From positions 84,156 through 148,155 of the forward strand of contig AQSI01000002.1 of the NCBI GenBank assembly GCA_000402655.1: 64,000 bases of DNA, given 5' to 3'. The position numbers and the translations under genes were made by a program. The stretch is from Fidelibacterota bacterium SCGC AAA298-D23. GTDB taxonomy: Bacteria > Fidelibacterota > Marinisomatia > Marinisomatales > Marinisomataceae. Below, piece after piece: positions 50,972 to 60,329 of the stretch (positions within the stretch are counted from its first letter, which is position 1; every line of letters starts with the position of its first letter). Below the pieces are notes generated by a model that was given only the letters and a program-made list of their open reading frames with translations, had not been told where the DNA came from and made no database searches.

Positions 50972-52009
50972 TTATTCCCAGTAATTAAATAGTTTATAAA
51001 GTTTTGGCCTAAATTTACTTGATAATTTAGCACTTGTAACCTTTTTATTTTTATCTTTTCTTAATTTTTTTTGTGTTTCTAAATCAAGTTGTAAAAATTG
51101 ATTACAAGGTTCAGAACAACAATCATTATATTTTTTAGCACATTGATTGCATTGAATAAATAATATATGACATGCTTGGTTTTTACAATTCTTATGATTG
51201 TCTGATGGTGATTTACATTGGTGACATTGTCCTACAATGTCGCTTGTCACGCGTTCTCCCATCCTATCATCAAACACAAAATTTTTTCCTATAAATTCAG
51301 ACTCTAAATCATTTTTTTTCATATCATGTGCATATTGAATTATTCCACCTTCAAGTTGATATACCTCTTTAAAACCCTTTTTTATAAGATAAGAGCTAGC
51401 TTTTTCACATCGTATACCACCTGTACAATATAAATGTACTTTCTTATCTTCATTTCCATTTAAAATCTCTGCAACCTTTGGGAGCAATTCTTTTGAAAAA
51501 TGTGCATTAGGTATAATTGCATTTTTAAATCTTCCTACTTCACTTTCATAATAGTTTCTCATGTCAACCACAACTGAATCCTTTTCTTTTATTGAACGAT
51601 GAAAATCAATTGGTTTTAAATGAACTCCAATTTTTTTCATGTCATAAGAGTCTTTAGGTATTTTATATGCAACAATTTCATTGCGAACTAAAATCTTTAA
51701 CTTTGAGAATGATGTCCCTTCTTCTATGGCATGTTTAAATTTTATATCGCTAAAGAAATCAATTGAATGTATATAAGATTTAAAGACTTCTAAATTATGT
51801 TTAGGAATGCATACTTGAGCATTAATTCCTTCTTCTGAAACATAAATTCTACCAATAATTTCTAATTTGATTAAATCAAAATATAGTTTGTTTCGTAGAT
51901 TCTTTGGATTATCAATTAGACAATACTTATAAAAAGAGAGATTAAGCCTTTCAAAATCCTCGTGTTCTAGGTTTTTTTTAAGTTCAATTTTAGACTTTTT
52001 ATTATGCAT
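50972..52009 (-). CDS. trhO: tRNA uridine(34) hydroxylase (rhodanese family)
   Basis: TrhO (YceA) hydroxylates U34 of certain tRNAs on the way to 5-methoxy- or carboxymethoxyuridine. This 345-residue protein has the N-terminal ferredoxin-like part with GRIYVSEEGINAQV, the rhodanese domain with catalytic cysteine in VHLYCTGGIRCEKASSYL (about 195-212), and LEGGIIQYAHD. A cysteine-rich tail (about 260-305) follows, with seven or more Cys in CHQCKSP, CKNQAC, CNQCAKKYNDCC. Complete and of expected length. Confidence 0.94.
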   Translation of the reverse strand: MHNKKSKIELKKNLEHEDFERLNLSFYKYCLIDNPKNLRNKLYFDLIKLEIIGRIYVSEEGINAQVCIPKHNLEVFKSYIHSIDFFSDIKFKHAIEEGTSFSKLKILVRNEIVAYKIPKDSYDMKKIGVHLKPIDFHRSIKEKDSVVVDMRNYYESEVGRFKNAIIPNAHFSKELLPKVAEILNGNEDKKVHLYCTGGIRCEKASSYLIKKGFKEVYQLEGGIIQYAHDMKKNDLESEFIGKNFVFDDRMGERVTSDIVGQCHQCKSPSDNHKNCKNQACHILFIQCNQCAKKYNDCCSEPCNQFLQLDLETQKKLRKDKNKKVTSAKLSSKFRPKLYKLFNYWE

Positions 52010-52025
52010 ATTGAAATGTTAGTAG

Positions 52026-52063
52026 AAAAAGAGCCTATTAACAATAAATAATAGGCTCTTTTT
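52026..52063 (-). terminator. Intrinsic terminator between the 52091 gene and trhO
   Basis: A 14-bp stem (AAAAAGAGCCTATT 52026-52039 with AATAGGCTCTTTTT 52050-52063) flanked by A's and T's, so it could act in both directions. In context it ends the minus-strand gene at 52091. Confidence 0.88.
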
Positions 52064-52090
52064 TCTTTAAATAACAAAATGTTGATCAAA

Positions 52091-52804
52091 TTAGTTACTT
52101 AAGTCAGGTCTATGAACTGAAACTTGACTAATACCATTCCAAGCGCTTTGACCCCAAGTTGATTCCCAATCAGGCATTCTTTTGCTCATTTCGCCAAGCA
52201 ATGTAAGAAAGGCAGATTGATCTAAGGCCTCTGAGAGTGTATCATGTCCTGAAACAAATAAATACTCATTGAAAGGTTGACCAGTATTTGAAACCATACA
52301 GACGAAATGTTCATCTGATCCTAATTCGTCTCTAATTTCATTTGCCAATTTAAAAATTGATTCTGCGCTAGATTGACCACCTTGTCTTACATTCCATTTA
52401 CTTTGTCTAAGGTATTTCCAAGTTTTCACTTGAGGATTGTAACTTAAGTCAGGTCTTAAAGTATAAAACACAGTTCCATTTCTCCCCTCAACCATTTTCC
52501 CGTCGAATTTGTCATAAGGAACAGGATCATGATTTTGCCATTCATTAAAGACTGCATCAATCATATCTGCTGAAGTAAATATAGATTTTGGCATTCTAAT
52601 ATAATCTCCGGCATCTGGACCATTGATAATTTGGTAAGTAGTTGCAGCACCAAGATCTGTTGCATGTGCCTTATTGTGTTGTATCATAGCTTTTTCATAA
52701 TCAGCAACTTTTACGCCGTCTTTAACACCAATTTGAATTTGCATATTGTATGTTTGTGAAAAAGCTAAAGTTGAAAAAACTATCATTAATAAGATTTTTT
52801 TCAT
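52091..52804 (-). CDS. Exported protein of unknown function
   Basis: A 237-residue protein with a signal peptide (KKILLMIVFSTLAFSQ) and a strong Shine-Dalgarno (GGAGGG) before the ATG, so it is probably well expressed. The mature part has two similar halves, each with a strand, a helix and W-rich segments (YEKAMIQHNKAHATDLG; FNEWQNHDPVPYD; SSAESIFKLANEIRDELG; MPDWESTWGQSAWNG), like duplicated dimeric alpha-beta barrel domains. No catalytic signature is visible. Single-gene unit bounded by a terminator. Confidence 0.7.
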   Translation of the reverse strand: MKKILLMIVFSTLAFSQTYNMQIQIGVKDGVKVADYEKAMIQHNKAHATDLGAATTYQIINGPDAGDYIRMPKSIFTSADMIDAVFNEWQNHDPVPYDKFDGKMVEGRNGTVFYTLRPDLSYNPQVKTWKYLRQSKWNVRQGGQSSAESIFKLANEIRDELGSDEHFVCMVSNTGQPFNEYLFVSGHDTLSEALDQSAFLTLLGEMSKRMPDWESTWGQSAWNGISQVSVHRPDLSN

Positions 52805-52868
52805 TTTCCCTCCATTTAATTAATATTATATAATATTAATTATTTTTTATCAGAAAAGTGTTAGATAA

Positions 52869-53798
52869 TTATAATTTTAGTATTTGACCAAACTCTGAGA
52901 TATTAAATCCATTATAAATAACTTTTTTATACTCATCAGAATCCTTATTTAATGCAGGATTTGTATGATTTAAGTGTATAAAATAAATAGAATCTTTTTT
53001 ATCAGAATTTTTAAACAAATTCATTGTTTCAATTATGAATGCATGAGGAATTTCTGACATATCCCTTCCAGGAAGTTCATTAATATCATAAAAAGTACCA
53101 TCCAATATACTATAATCCGAATTTTCAACAATATCTGTAATACTAATTTTCCATTTATTCCATTTATCAATATCTGGAATAAATACTAATGACTTTGACG
53201 GACCCTCAATTTTAAACCCTACTGTTTCAGAAAATTCATCTCTATGAGGAACTTGAAAAGGTGTTATTGATAATTTCGAATTTAATTGTACTGTTTTGTT
53301 ATTTTTTAAGCCTTTGAGCGTTATATTATTCAATCTAACTAATTGACTCCATGGTCCATTATTTCTTAAGAATTCTTCCATTTTTGGCATAACATTTACT
53401 ATCGTATTTTTTGAGCCCATTACCTCTCTTCCTAAGTGCATTAGTCCAGTGTAATGGCCAATGTGTGCATGTGTAATAAAAATCCCTTTAAGAACTCTAT
53501 CATTATTATTCGTAAGTAAATGAAGTTGTTCTGCAAAATCAGGTGTTGCATCAATCATCCATACATCATTTGATTCAGGATCAACAATTCCAATACTAGA
53601 TACTTTTTTGTGAAGACTGGAATCAATCCACTTATCTAAACAACAGACTTTTTGACAAGCTGCGTGAGGAGCTCCTCCATCTTGTGCGGTTCCTAAAATA
53701 ATTACGTAGGGTGATTTTTCATTATCTGAAAAACTAATAAGACTAATTGCAAAAAAAAGTATAAATACTATTCTAACCAAATAGTTGACCTTCGTCAT
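52869..53798 (-). CDS. PqqB-like metallo-beta-lactamase-fold hydrolase, exported
   Basis: An MBL-fold protein of the PqqB-like group. I start it at ATG 53798, giving a signal peptide (VNYLVRIVFILFFAISLISF); this overlaps the acyl-CoA synthetase gene by 26 bp. The opening strand VIILGTAQDGGAPH with a following cysteine pair (CQKVCC), IDATPDFAEQL and THAHIGHYTGL (HxHxGH, the aspartate replaced by glycine as I recall for this group) are present. No PQQ biosynthesis genes lie nearby, so a role in PQQ synthesis is not supported. Substrate unknown; probably periplasmic. Confidence 0.8.
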   Translation of the reverse strand: MTKVNYLVRIVFILFFAISLISFSDNEKSPYVIILGTAQDGGAPHAACQKVCCLDKWIDSSLHKKVSSIGIVDPESNDVWMIDATPDFAEQLHLLTNNNDRVLKGIFITHAHIGHYTGLMHLGREVMGSKNTIVNVMPKMEEFLRNNGPWSQLVRLNNITLKGLKNNKTVQLNSKLSITPFQVPHRDEFSETVGFKIEGPSKSLVFIPDIDKWNKWKISITDIVENSDYSILDGTFYDINELPGRDMSEIPHAFIIETMNLFKNSDKKDSIYFIHLNHTNPALNKDSDEYKKVIYNGFNISEFGQILKL

Positions 53799-55644
53799 CC
53801 GTAGCAACTTTTGGTAAATCTTTAGCATTATACATAGCATCAATTTCTGCTTTATGTTTTTCTATAACAACTTTTCGCTTAATCGACATTTTTGGAGTTA
53901 ATTCCCCTTTATCAACAGTCCATTCTTCAGCGATTAGGACAAATTTTCTAACTGATTCATATCTAGAAAAATTGGTCATAACTGTCTTAACAATCGCATC
54001 GTAATGCTCGTATGTTTGATCATGTGCACAAAGAGCATCATAATCTAAACTTGCTAAGCCTTGTTCTTCAGCCCAAGCTAAAAGATTCTCTTTGCTTGGA
54101 ACTATTAAAGCTGAAATAAAATTTCTATCATCGCCAACAATATTACATTGCTCAATATATTTGTTTGATGTAAGTGACACCTCCATAGGTTGAGGAGCAA
54201 CATTTTTACCCCCAGATGTTACAATTAAACTCTTTTTTCTATCTGTAATTCGCAACAAACCATCTTCATCAAATTCACCAATATCTCCTGAATGAAACCA
54301 TCCATCGATAATTGCTTCATTAGTAGCTTCTTCATTTTTGTAATAACCCATCATAACATTATGACCTCTACATACAATTTCACCATCAGGTTGGATTTTT
54401 ACTTCAACTCCAGGTATTGGTTTTCCAACAGTTCCAAATTTAAAGAAGTCTGAATGTCCAACTGTCATTACTGGACTAGTTTCAGTTAGTCCATATCCTT
54501 CGATTATCGTAATACCAATTCCACAGAAAAATGAACCCACTTCTTTTGATAATGCAGATCCTCCAGAAGAACATGCTCTGACTTTTCCACCCAAGGCAGC
54601 CCTAAATTTGTTAAGTACTAACTTATCAGCAATCTTATATTTTAGTCCAAGCATAAATGGTAAATCTTGACTTTTTTGACGATAAGGAACTGTTTGTAAG
54701 CCAACAGCAATCGACCAGTCGGCAAGCTTTCTTTTGACACCAGTCATTGTTGATACAGAATCTAAAATTTTAGCATGAATTTTTTCAAAAATTCTTGGTA
54801 CTGCTGTTAAAAAAGTTGGTCGAACTTCTCTAATATTTTCAAAAAGAATTTCTGGAGTAAAATTCATTTCAGCGTAATAAATAGATGTTCCAATGCTAAA
54901 TATATAATAGTGACCTCCAACTCTTTCAAAACTATGACTTATAGGTAAGAACGAAACAAATCTTTCTATTCCATCAGCTGGTTTTAATTCAGGGTTGAGC
55001 TCCATGGCAGCTTCCATGTTGCCGTTGATAGAAAGTAGATTATTGCAAATATTAGAATGGCTAAGCATAACTCCTTTTGGATTTCCTGTTGTTCCACTAG
55101 TATAAATGAGGGTTAATAAATCATTTTCTTCAACAGTTGCAGAAATTGCTTTAATATCATGCTGAGTATCTTTCATATTGAATACATCATTAAATTTGAT
55201 AATATTCTCTTTTCCACCATTATAATTATTATCCATAATTATAATTGTGTGCAAATTGGAATTTGCATCATTAATAAGTGGGTAAACTTTGTCTAACTGC
55301 ACCTCATCTTGAACAATAGCAATTTTACTCTCTGAGTGCATTACAACATATTGAGATTGAGCTGGAATTAGAGTTGGATAAACTGGAACAGATACAGCTC
55401 TAATATGAGCAATTGCATAATCAGATATTGACCATTTACGGGAATTTGCGCCAATAATTGCAACTTTATCATTATCGTTTATTCCTAAATTTTTTAATCC
55501 ATTTGCAAAATCTTCAACCATCACTTGAAGATCAGCTAATTCTATACCCTCCCAGCCGTTTTCAGTTTTTGTATAAAAAGTTTTTAAGGAAGGTTTTTCA
55601 CTTACTACATGTTGAAACATCTGTGGTACTGTTTTGAATGACAC
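53773..55644 (-). CDS. Long-chain acyl-CoA synthetase (AMP-forming)
   Basis: A 623-residue adenylate-forming enzyme that activates fatty acids to acyl-CoA. The P-loop-like motif LIYTSGTTGNPKGVMLSHSN is at about residues 183-202, followed by LPISHSFERVGGHYY, the A5 motif IEGYGLTETSPVM and A7/A8 motifs DGWFHSGDIGEFDEDG and ITDRKKSLIVTSGGKNVAPQ. The layout matches long-chain FadD15-like enzymes of bacteria. It is divergent from tRNA-Leu and overlaps the downstream hydrolase gene. Confidence 0.93.
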   Translation of the reverse strand: MSFKTVPQMFQHVVSEKPSLKTFYTKTENGWEGIELADLQVMVEDFANGLKNLGINDNDKVAIIGANSRKWSISDYAIAHIRAVSVPVYPTLIPAQSQYVVMHSESKIAIVQDEVQLDKVYPLINDANSNLHTIIIMDNNYNGGKENIIKFNDVFNMKDTQHDIKAISATVEENDLLTLIYTSGTTGNPKGVMLSHSNICNNLLSINGNMEAAMELNPELKPADGIERFVSFLPISHSFERVGGHYYIFSIGTSIYYAEMNFTPEILFENIREVRPTFLTAVPRIFEKIHAKILDSVSTMTGVKRKLADWSIAVGLQTVPYRQKSQDLPFMLGLKYKIADKLVLNKFRAALGGKVRACSSGGSALSKEVGSFFCGIGITIIEGYGLTETSPVMTVGHSDFFKFGTVGKPIPGVEVKIQPDGEIVCRGHNVMMGYYKNEEATNEAIIDGWFHSGDIGEFDEDGLLRITDRKKSLIVTSGGKNVAPQPMEVSLTSNKYIEQCNIVGDDRNFISALIVPSKENLLAWAEEQGLASLDYDALCAHDQTYEHYDAIVKTVMTNFSRYESVRKFVLIAEEWTVDKGELTPKMSIKRKVVIEKHKAEIDAMYNAKDLPKVATDDEGQLFG

Positions 55645-55711
55645 TTTAAACTCCTTTTAATATTGGTTATTGACAAACTACATACTTTATCTGAAATTTG
55701 TCAACATCTTT

Positions 55712-55795
55712 GCCGGGGTGGCGGAATTGGTAGACGCGCTGGTCTCAAACACCAGTGAGAGTAATCTCATGTCGGTTCGAGCCCGACCCTCGGTA
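55712..55795 (+). tRNA. tRNA-Leu, anticodon CAA
   Basis: An 84-nt class II tRNA. Acceptor GCCGGGG pairs with CCTCGGT (two G-U pairs), discriminator A at 55795; the anticodon stem CTGGT/ACCAG encloses loop CTCAAAC, giving anticodon CAA. There is a long variable arm (GAGAGTAATCTC region) and a T arm GTCGG-TTCGAGC-CCGAC. CCA is not encoded, since CAA follows the discriminator. A terminator starts a few bases after it. Confidence 0.95.
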
Positions 55796-55800
55796 CAAAA

Positions 55801-55827
55801 AAAGGGCTTAAAAAAGCCCTTTTTTTT
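55801..55827. terminator. Terminator after tRNA-Leu
   Basis: AAAGGGCTT (55801-55809) pairs with AAGCCCTTT (55814-55822), followed by a run of T's; A's before the stem give a T tail on the minus strand as well, so it can serve both the tRNA and the convergent gene at 55845. Confidence 0.9.
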
Positions 55828-55844
55828 AAAAAAACAATTATCAC

Positions 55845-56321
55845 TTACTCCTCTTCTGGAGGGAAGACCTCATTATTAAGAGCTTTTAGCTGCTTCTTAA
55901 TATCAGACAAATCTCTTCTCGTTCTACGTTTTTCAGAATCAAAATTATCTTCTAAACCTTCAAGATCACGTTGAACATTTTTAATTCTTTTAGTTAAGTC
56001 TCTATCAACCCTTTTTATTTCATAAGCTAAATCATCAATTAAATTTCCAAGAGAGTCAGCTTTAGCATAAATTAGTTTTGTGTTAGCTAAAATCATATCT
56101 TGACCTCTTTTAATTTCTTTACCTTGTCCAATATTTTCTAACTCAACTGCTTTAACTCTTTGTTTAAATTCTTTATTAACCATATCAACATGCTCTGCTT
56201 GTTCACTTCTTAATTGTGCCATTTCATCCATAGCTGAACCATATTGTATTAAAGAAAAACCTACTGCTAGAGTTAAGGCAAGAACAACAACGCTTAAAAT
56301 TTTTTCTGTACTAGATAACAT
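55845..56321 (-). CDS. Membrane-anchored coiled-coil protein, unknown
   Basis: A 158-residue protein with a single N-terminal transmembrane helix (ILSVVVLALTLAVGFSLIQYG, about 8-28) followed by an almost continuous heptad-rich, highly charged coiled coil to the end (RRDLSDIKKQLKALN near residue 145), with an acidic tail PPEEE. This is the layout of membrane-tethered structural or septum-associated proteins, but no family is recognisable. Single-gene unit downstream of a terminator. Confidence 0.7.
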   Translation of the reverse strand: MLSSTEKILSVVVLALTLAVGFSLIQYGSAMDEMAQLRSEQAEHVDMVNKEFKQRVKAVELENIGQGKEIKRGQDMILANTKLIYAKADSLGNLIDDLAYEIKRVDRDLTKRIKNVQRDLEGLEDNFDSEKRRTRRDLSDIKKQLKALNNEVFPPEEE

Positions 56322-56394
56322 AATTTAAATACCTCAATTGTTTTTTTAGTCCACTGAAACTAATGAATGAAATATCAATATGAAAACATTTTTT

Positions 56395-57369
56395 TTATTT
56401 GGGGATATTTCCAATTCTAGAAAGTCTAGGTAAATAATTATCTAAATCTAATGAAAACCAAGTGACCACTGGCTGTCCAAGAACATGACTTTTAGGAACT
56501 AAACCCCAAAATCTCGAATCCTCGCTATTATCCCTATTATCTCCCATCATCCAAAAATAATCTTGCTTCAAAGTATATGTATTTATTTCACTTATATCTT
56601 TATCATTTATTTTTAAATATTTTAAGTATTCTTTTTTCATTAACGACATCCATGGATTAATTAATGAAGCATTAGGTTGGGGAACATAATTATCAAATAC
56701 TTTTCTATCACCCGTTCTTCTAAACAGGTCATACGGATCTTCGTTGGTAAATATTAGCTTTTGATCGTTAACAACCAATTCAACTTTATTCCCTTCAAAT
56801 AATAGTAAAGGAATAATTAGCTCCCAATTCATATCTTCGTTGATTATAAATGTATCACCTTTTTTAGGAATTTGAAGCTCTTTCATATTATCTTTATTTC
56901 CAAGATTCATAAATATACTGTCATCAATATAGGATTCTGATGAGGGTTCTTGAGATAAAAATTGACCACCTTCAGGTAATAAATACTCTTCATTATTAAC
57001 AAACACTTTTCGATTTTCAATTCTAACATTATCACCAGGCAAACCGATACATCTTTTTACATATTTATATACATTATCTCTAGGATATTCGAAAACTACT
57101 ACATCTCCTCTTTCTACATCTTTAAATGCAGGAAATCTATAATCAGGAAGAAATGTAGGAATACTTACAGCTGTAAATGGAACCCAAATTTTTTGAGGAA
57201 CTTTCATACCATAGATGTATCTACTTCCAACAAGCATGTCTCCTCTTAATATATTCTTTTCCATACTACTTGTTGGCACTATATATAGCTCTACAACCGT
57301 TTCTTTTAAGAAAAGGATGGCCAAGATTAAAACAGAAAGTGATTTTATTTCTTTAATAAAGTTTTGCAT
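56395..57369 (-). CDS. lepB: Signal peptidase I
   Basis: Removes signal peptides of exported proteins at the inner membrane. N-terminal membrane anchor (about 12-30), the catalytic serine in VPTSSMEKNILRGDMLVGS (about 31-49), the catalytic lysine in YKYVKRCIGLPGDNV (about 106-120) and the closing MMGDNRDNSEDSRFWG (about 271-286). At 324 residues it is long because about 130 residues lie between the lysine box and the GDNRDNS box. Its start overlaps the rnhB stop by one base. Confidence 0.95.
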   Translation of the reverse strand: MQNFIKEIKSLSVLILAILFLKETVVELYIVPTSSMEKNILRGDMLVGSRYIYGMKVPQKIWVPFTAVSIPTFLPDYRFPAFKDVERGDVVVFEYPRDNVYKYVKRCIGLPGDNVRIENRKVFVNNEEYLLPEGGQFLSQEPSSESYIDDSIFMNLGNKDNMKELQIPKKGDTFIINEDMNWELIIPLLLFEGNKVELVVNDQKLIFTNEDPYDLFRRTGDRKVFDNYVPQPNASLINPWMSLMKKEYLKYLKINDKDISEINTYTLKQDYFWMMGDNRDNSEDSRFWGLVPKSHVLGQPVVTWFSLDLDNYLPRLSRIGNIPK

Positions 57370-57920
57370 TATTTAATATTAGATGATATTGGTTTGAAGG
57401 TTAGTCTGTGAATTGGTGTAAATGAGTATTTTTTTAATGCTTCTAAATGTTTTTTTGTTCCGTATCCATTATTTGATTTAAAATCATATTCTGGATAAAT
57501 ATAATGAAACGATCGCATTATTTCATCTCTTGTTACTTTTGCAATAATTGAGGCAGCCATAATTTGATGATATTTTTGATCGCCTTTTATAATACCCTCA
57601 TTTTCAATTTGGATGTCTAATGAAAATCCATCAACTAAAACTTTATCTGGCCTCACTTTTAATGAGCTTATTGCATCTTTCATAGCATCTTCAGATGCTA
57701 CTTTAATATTATGCTTATCAATATAGTCATTCCACTTCATTCCAACTGCAACTGAGGTAGCATTCTCTAAAATCTCGCTATATAAAACTTCTCTTTTCCT
57801 TTTTGACAATTTCTTAGAATCGTTTAGTGAATTAATAGAATCATTTAAAATTACTGCTGCAGCTACCACCGGACCAGCTAAACAGCCTCTACCTACTTCA
57901 TCTACACCCGCGATAATCAT
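57369..57920 (-). CDS. rnhB: Ribonuclease HII
   Basis: Cleaves RNA in RNA-DNA hybrids, including single misincorporated ribonucleotides. The 183 residues start with IIAGVDEVGRGCLAGPVVAAAV, containing the two first catalytic acids (D-E), and continue with LNDSKKLSKRKRE, KVLVDGF, the catalytic aspartate in IIAKVTRDEIM and NNGYGTKKHLEAL. It is upstream of lepB with a one-base overlap, so the two are co-transcribed. Confidence 0.96.
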   Translation of the reverse strand: MIIAGVDEVGRGCLAGPVVAAAVILNDSINSLNDSKKLSKRKREVLYSEILENATSVAVGMKWNDYIDKHNIKVASEDAMKDAISSLKVRPDKVLVDGFSLDIQIENEGIIKGDQKYHQIMAASIIAKVTRDEIMRSFHYIYPEYDFKSNNGYGTKKHLEALKKYSFTPIHRLTFKPISSNIK

Positions 57921-57982
57921 TTTTTAAATTAATAATAAAAAATCAATGTACATCTTTTAAAAAAAATAATTAATATTTGTTC

Positions 57983-59560
57983 ATGTCAAAAAATCAGTAT
58001 ACGCTTCTAGTTTTTTCAATTATAGGAATTTTACTGTTGATTCCAGGATACGGAGTTCACTTTTTTGAACAGATTTGGAATTTTCCAGGAAATCTCTTTT
58101 CAGATGATTTTAAAGAATCTTTTCCTTTAGCTACAATACCCCTAATGGTTATTTCTCTTTTAGGAACTGGTATGTATATGACGTTTAAACTAGGATTTCC
58201 TCAATTGACTCGTATAATACATGGTATTAAAGTTACTCGCGGTGATTACGATAGTACGGAAGATGAAGGAGACTTAAATCATTTCAAAGCTCTTTCAACT
58301 GCTTTAGCAGCTACTGTTGGTATTGGAAATATTGCCGGAGTAGCTATTGCAATTCAAATTGGAGGTCCAGGTGCATTATTCTGGATGTGGATTACAGCTT
58401 TTTTTGGAACTGCTTTAAAGTATGCTGAATGTACTCTTGCTGTTGAATACAGGGAAACAGATTCACAAGGAAATACTGCTGGTGGACCAATGTATACTAT
58501 AGAAAATGGTTTAGGTCCTAAATGGCGATGGTTAGCTGTATTTTTTGCATGTTTTACAATCATTTGTTCCTTTTTCACAGGAAATGCAATTCAATCGAAT
58601 ACACTTACACAACAACTTTACAGTCAGCTAGCTTCTATTTTTGGAACAGATAATTTTTTGATGTCTACGACAGATGTTGCTTTGTTGGGTGATATTTCAA
58701 GTATATCTATAATGCATGTTGCTATTGGTTTAGTTTGTGCATCTATCGTAGGGTCAGTTATTTTAGGTGGTATAAAAAGAATTGGTAATTTTACAAGTTT
58801 TCTTGTTCCAATTATGGCTGCAATTTATGTTTTTTGTGCCTTATTCATTGTAATTACAAATTTTGATCAAGTCGGACATTCTTTCAATACAATATTTACA
58901 ATGGCTTTTAATCCACCGTCCTTGTTAGTTCCTGCCACAGGTGTTGCTTCAGGTGCATTTATAGCATTTTTAAATACAATGTTAATGGGTGTCAAAAGAG
59001 GTTTATTCTCAAGTGAATCTGGTCAAGGTTCAGCTGCTATTGCTCATTCAACAGCTAAAACACCATATTCAACAAGAGAAGGTGTTGTAGCATTATTAGA
59101 GCCATATATTGATACAATAATAATTTGTACTTTAACTGGTTTAGTAATTATGGTAACTGGTTCATGGAAATTTACCGAGTTTTATTCCTTAAGAATTGAT
59201 TCATCAATTGTTGAATTAAAAGAAGGTGTATTACTTACTAGCTTTGCCTTTTCTCAAGGAATTCCATTTGGTAGTGAAATGGTTACAATTGCTGTAGTTC
59301 TCTTTGCTCTTTCAACTGCTATTAGTTGGTCATTTTATGGAGATAGAGCAACTGAGTATTTATTTGGGTCTAGTTATATTAAATATTATAGATATATTTA
59401 TGTATTGATGGTTTTTTTTGGTTCTTTATTGACTTTAAAACAAGTTTGGAATCTTGGTGATGCTGCCCTAGCTTTTATGACTTTTCCTAACCTAATTGCG
59501 ATTATTCTTTTAAGTACAAAATTAAAAGAAATTTCATCTAGATACTTTGAAAAGTACTAA
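57983..59560 (+). CDS. Sodium/alanine (AGCS family) symporter
   Basis: An inner-membrane Na+-coupled amino-acid symporter with ten or more hydrophobic segments. Family features are LGTGMYMTFKLGFPQL (about 62-77), ALAATVGIGNIAGVAIAI plus GPGALFWMWITAFFGTALKYAE (about 110-155), the following TAGGPMYTIENGLG and FSSESGQGSAAIAHS (about 345-360). I start at ATG 57983; a TTG at 57977 would add two residues. About 525 residues, slightly longer than typical. The substrate is probably alanine or glycine, from the family. The suhB-like gene overlaps its 3' end by 14 bp. Confidence 0.92.
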   Translation: MSKNQYTLLVFSIIGILLLIPGYGVHFFEQIWNFPGNLFSDDFKESFPLATIPLMVISLLGTGMYMTFKLGFPQLTRIIHGIKVTRGDYDSTEDEGDLNHFKALSTALAATVGIGNIAGVAIAIQIGGPGALFWMWITAFFGTALKYAECTLAVEYRETDSQGNTAGGPMYTIENGLGPKWRWLAVFFACFTIICSFFTGNAIQSNTLTQQLYSQLASIFGTDNFLMSTTDVALLGDISSISIMHVAIGLVCASIVGSVILGGIKRIGNFTSFLVPIMAAIYVFCALFIVITNFDQVGHSFNTIFTMAFNPPSLLVPATGVASGAFIAFLNTMLMGVKRGLFSSESGQGSAAIAHSTAKTPYSTREGVVALLEPYIDTIIICTLTGLVIMVTGSWKFTEFYSLRIDSSIVELKEGVLLTSFAFSQGIPFGSEMVTIAVVLFALSTAISWSFYGDRATEYLFGSSYIKYYRYIYVLMVFFGSLLTLKQVWNLGDAALAFMTFPNLIAIILLSTKLKEISSRYFEKY

Positions 59561-60329
59561 TCACATCCTTGATATTGCCTTAGAAATTTCAGATCAGGCT
59601 GCTGAACTTATTCGTTTATCTTCTCAAAAAATTAAATCTTTCAAGTCAAAGGGAGAAGTTTCAAATCTTGTAACTCAAACTGATATTGAAGTTGATAAAC
59701 TTATAGCTGGAAAAATTAAAGAATCTTTCCCTGAACATAATGTGGTTTCAGAAGAATTAGGATCAAAAAATTTAAGCTCGGAGTATACATGGTATATAGA
59801 TCCAATTGATGGTACCAATAATTTTGTACATAATTATCCTTCTTTTGCTGTTTCTATTGGTGTTTATTTAAGAAGTAAACCAATAGTCGGAGTTGTTTAT
59901 GACATTCCAAATAATGAAAAATTTTTTGCTTTAAAAGATGGTGGTTCTTTTAGTAATGATTCTAAAATATCAGTTTCAAATAAAGATCGTTTTAGCGAAG
60001 GTTTGTACGTTACCGGTTTTATACCATATGATGAAAATTATATTGAAAAAAATTTGCAAGTTATAAAGAACATAAATCTTAATTCTCACGGGGTAAGAAG
60101 ATTAGGAGCAGCTTCCTTAGATATGTGTCATGTAGCAAAAGGTATTGTTGAAGGTTTTTGGGAATACAATTTACAGCCATGGGATACAGCAGCCGGTAAT
60201 ATTATCGTTACTGAAGCAGGTGGCACTGTTTCAAATGAGAACGGAAGTCAATATAATTTTGATAAATGTATAGTTGTATCAAACAATAAAGTGCATAAAG
60301 ATTTTTTAAAAATTATTAATGAATCTTAA
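59547..60329 (+). CDS. Inositol-monophosphatase family phosphatase
   Basis: A 260-residue Mg2+-dependent phosphatase of the IMPase/SuhB family. The metal site motifs are VSEELGSK (about 67-74), [19 protein letters not shown] (about 84-102) and the C-terminal [16 protein letters not shown] (about 210-225), where WD.AAG is diagnostic. Likely acts on inositol-1-phosphate or another sugar phosphate. The only early start is TTG at 59547, inside the symporter gene, so translation is probably coupled. Its stop meets the convergent recA stop with a 4-bp overlap. Confidence 0.92.
   Translation: MKSTNHILDIALEISDQAAELIRLSSQKIKSFKSKGEVSNLVTQTDIEVDKLIAGKIKESFPEHNVVSEELGSKNLSSEYTWYIDPIDGTNNFVHNYPSFAVSIGVYLRSKPIVGVVYDIPNNEKFFALKDGGSFSNDSKISVSNKDRFSEGLYVTGFIPYDENYIEKNLQVIKNINLNSHGVRRLGAASLDMCHVAKGIVEGFWEYNLQPWDTAAGNIIVTEAGGTVSNENGSQYNFDKCIVVSNNKVHKDFLKIINES

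Noticed and set aside
52869..53798. PQQ biosynthesis enzyme PqqB
   Set aside because: The fold is similar, but the protein has a signal peptide and no pqqA, C, D or E gene is nearby.
55712..55795. tRNA-Leu as an integration site for an island
   Set aside because: The tRNA gene is intact, no repeat of its 3' end was noticed nearby, and ordinary housekeeping genes lie on both sides.
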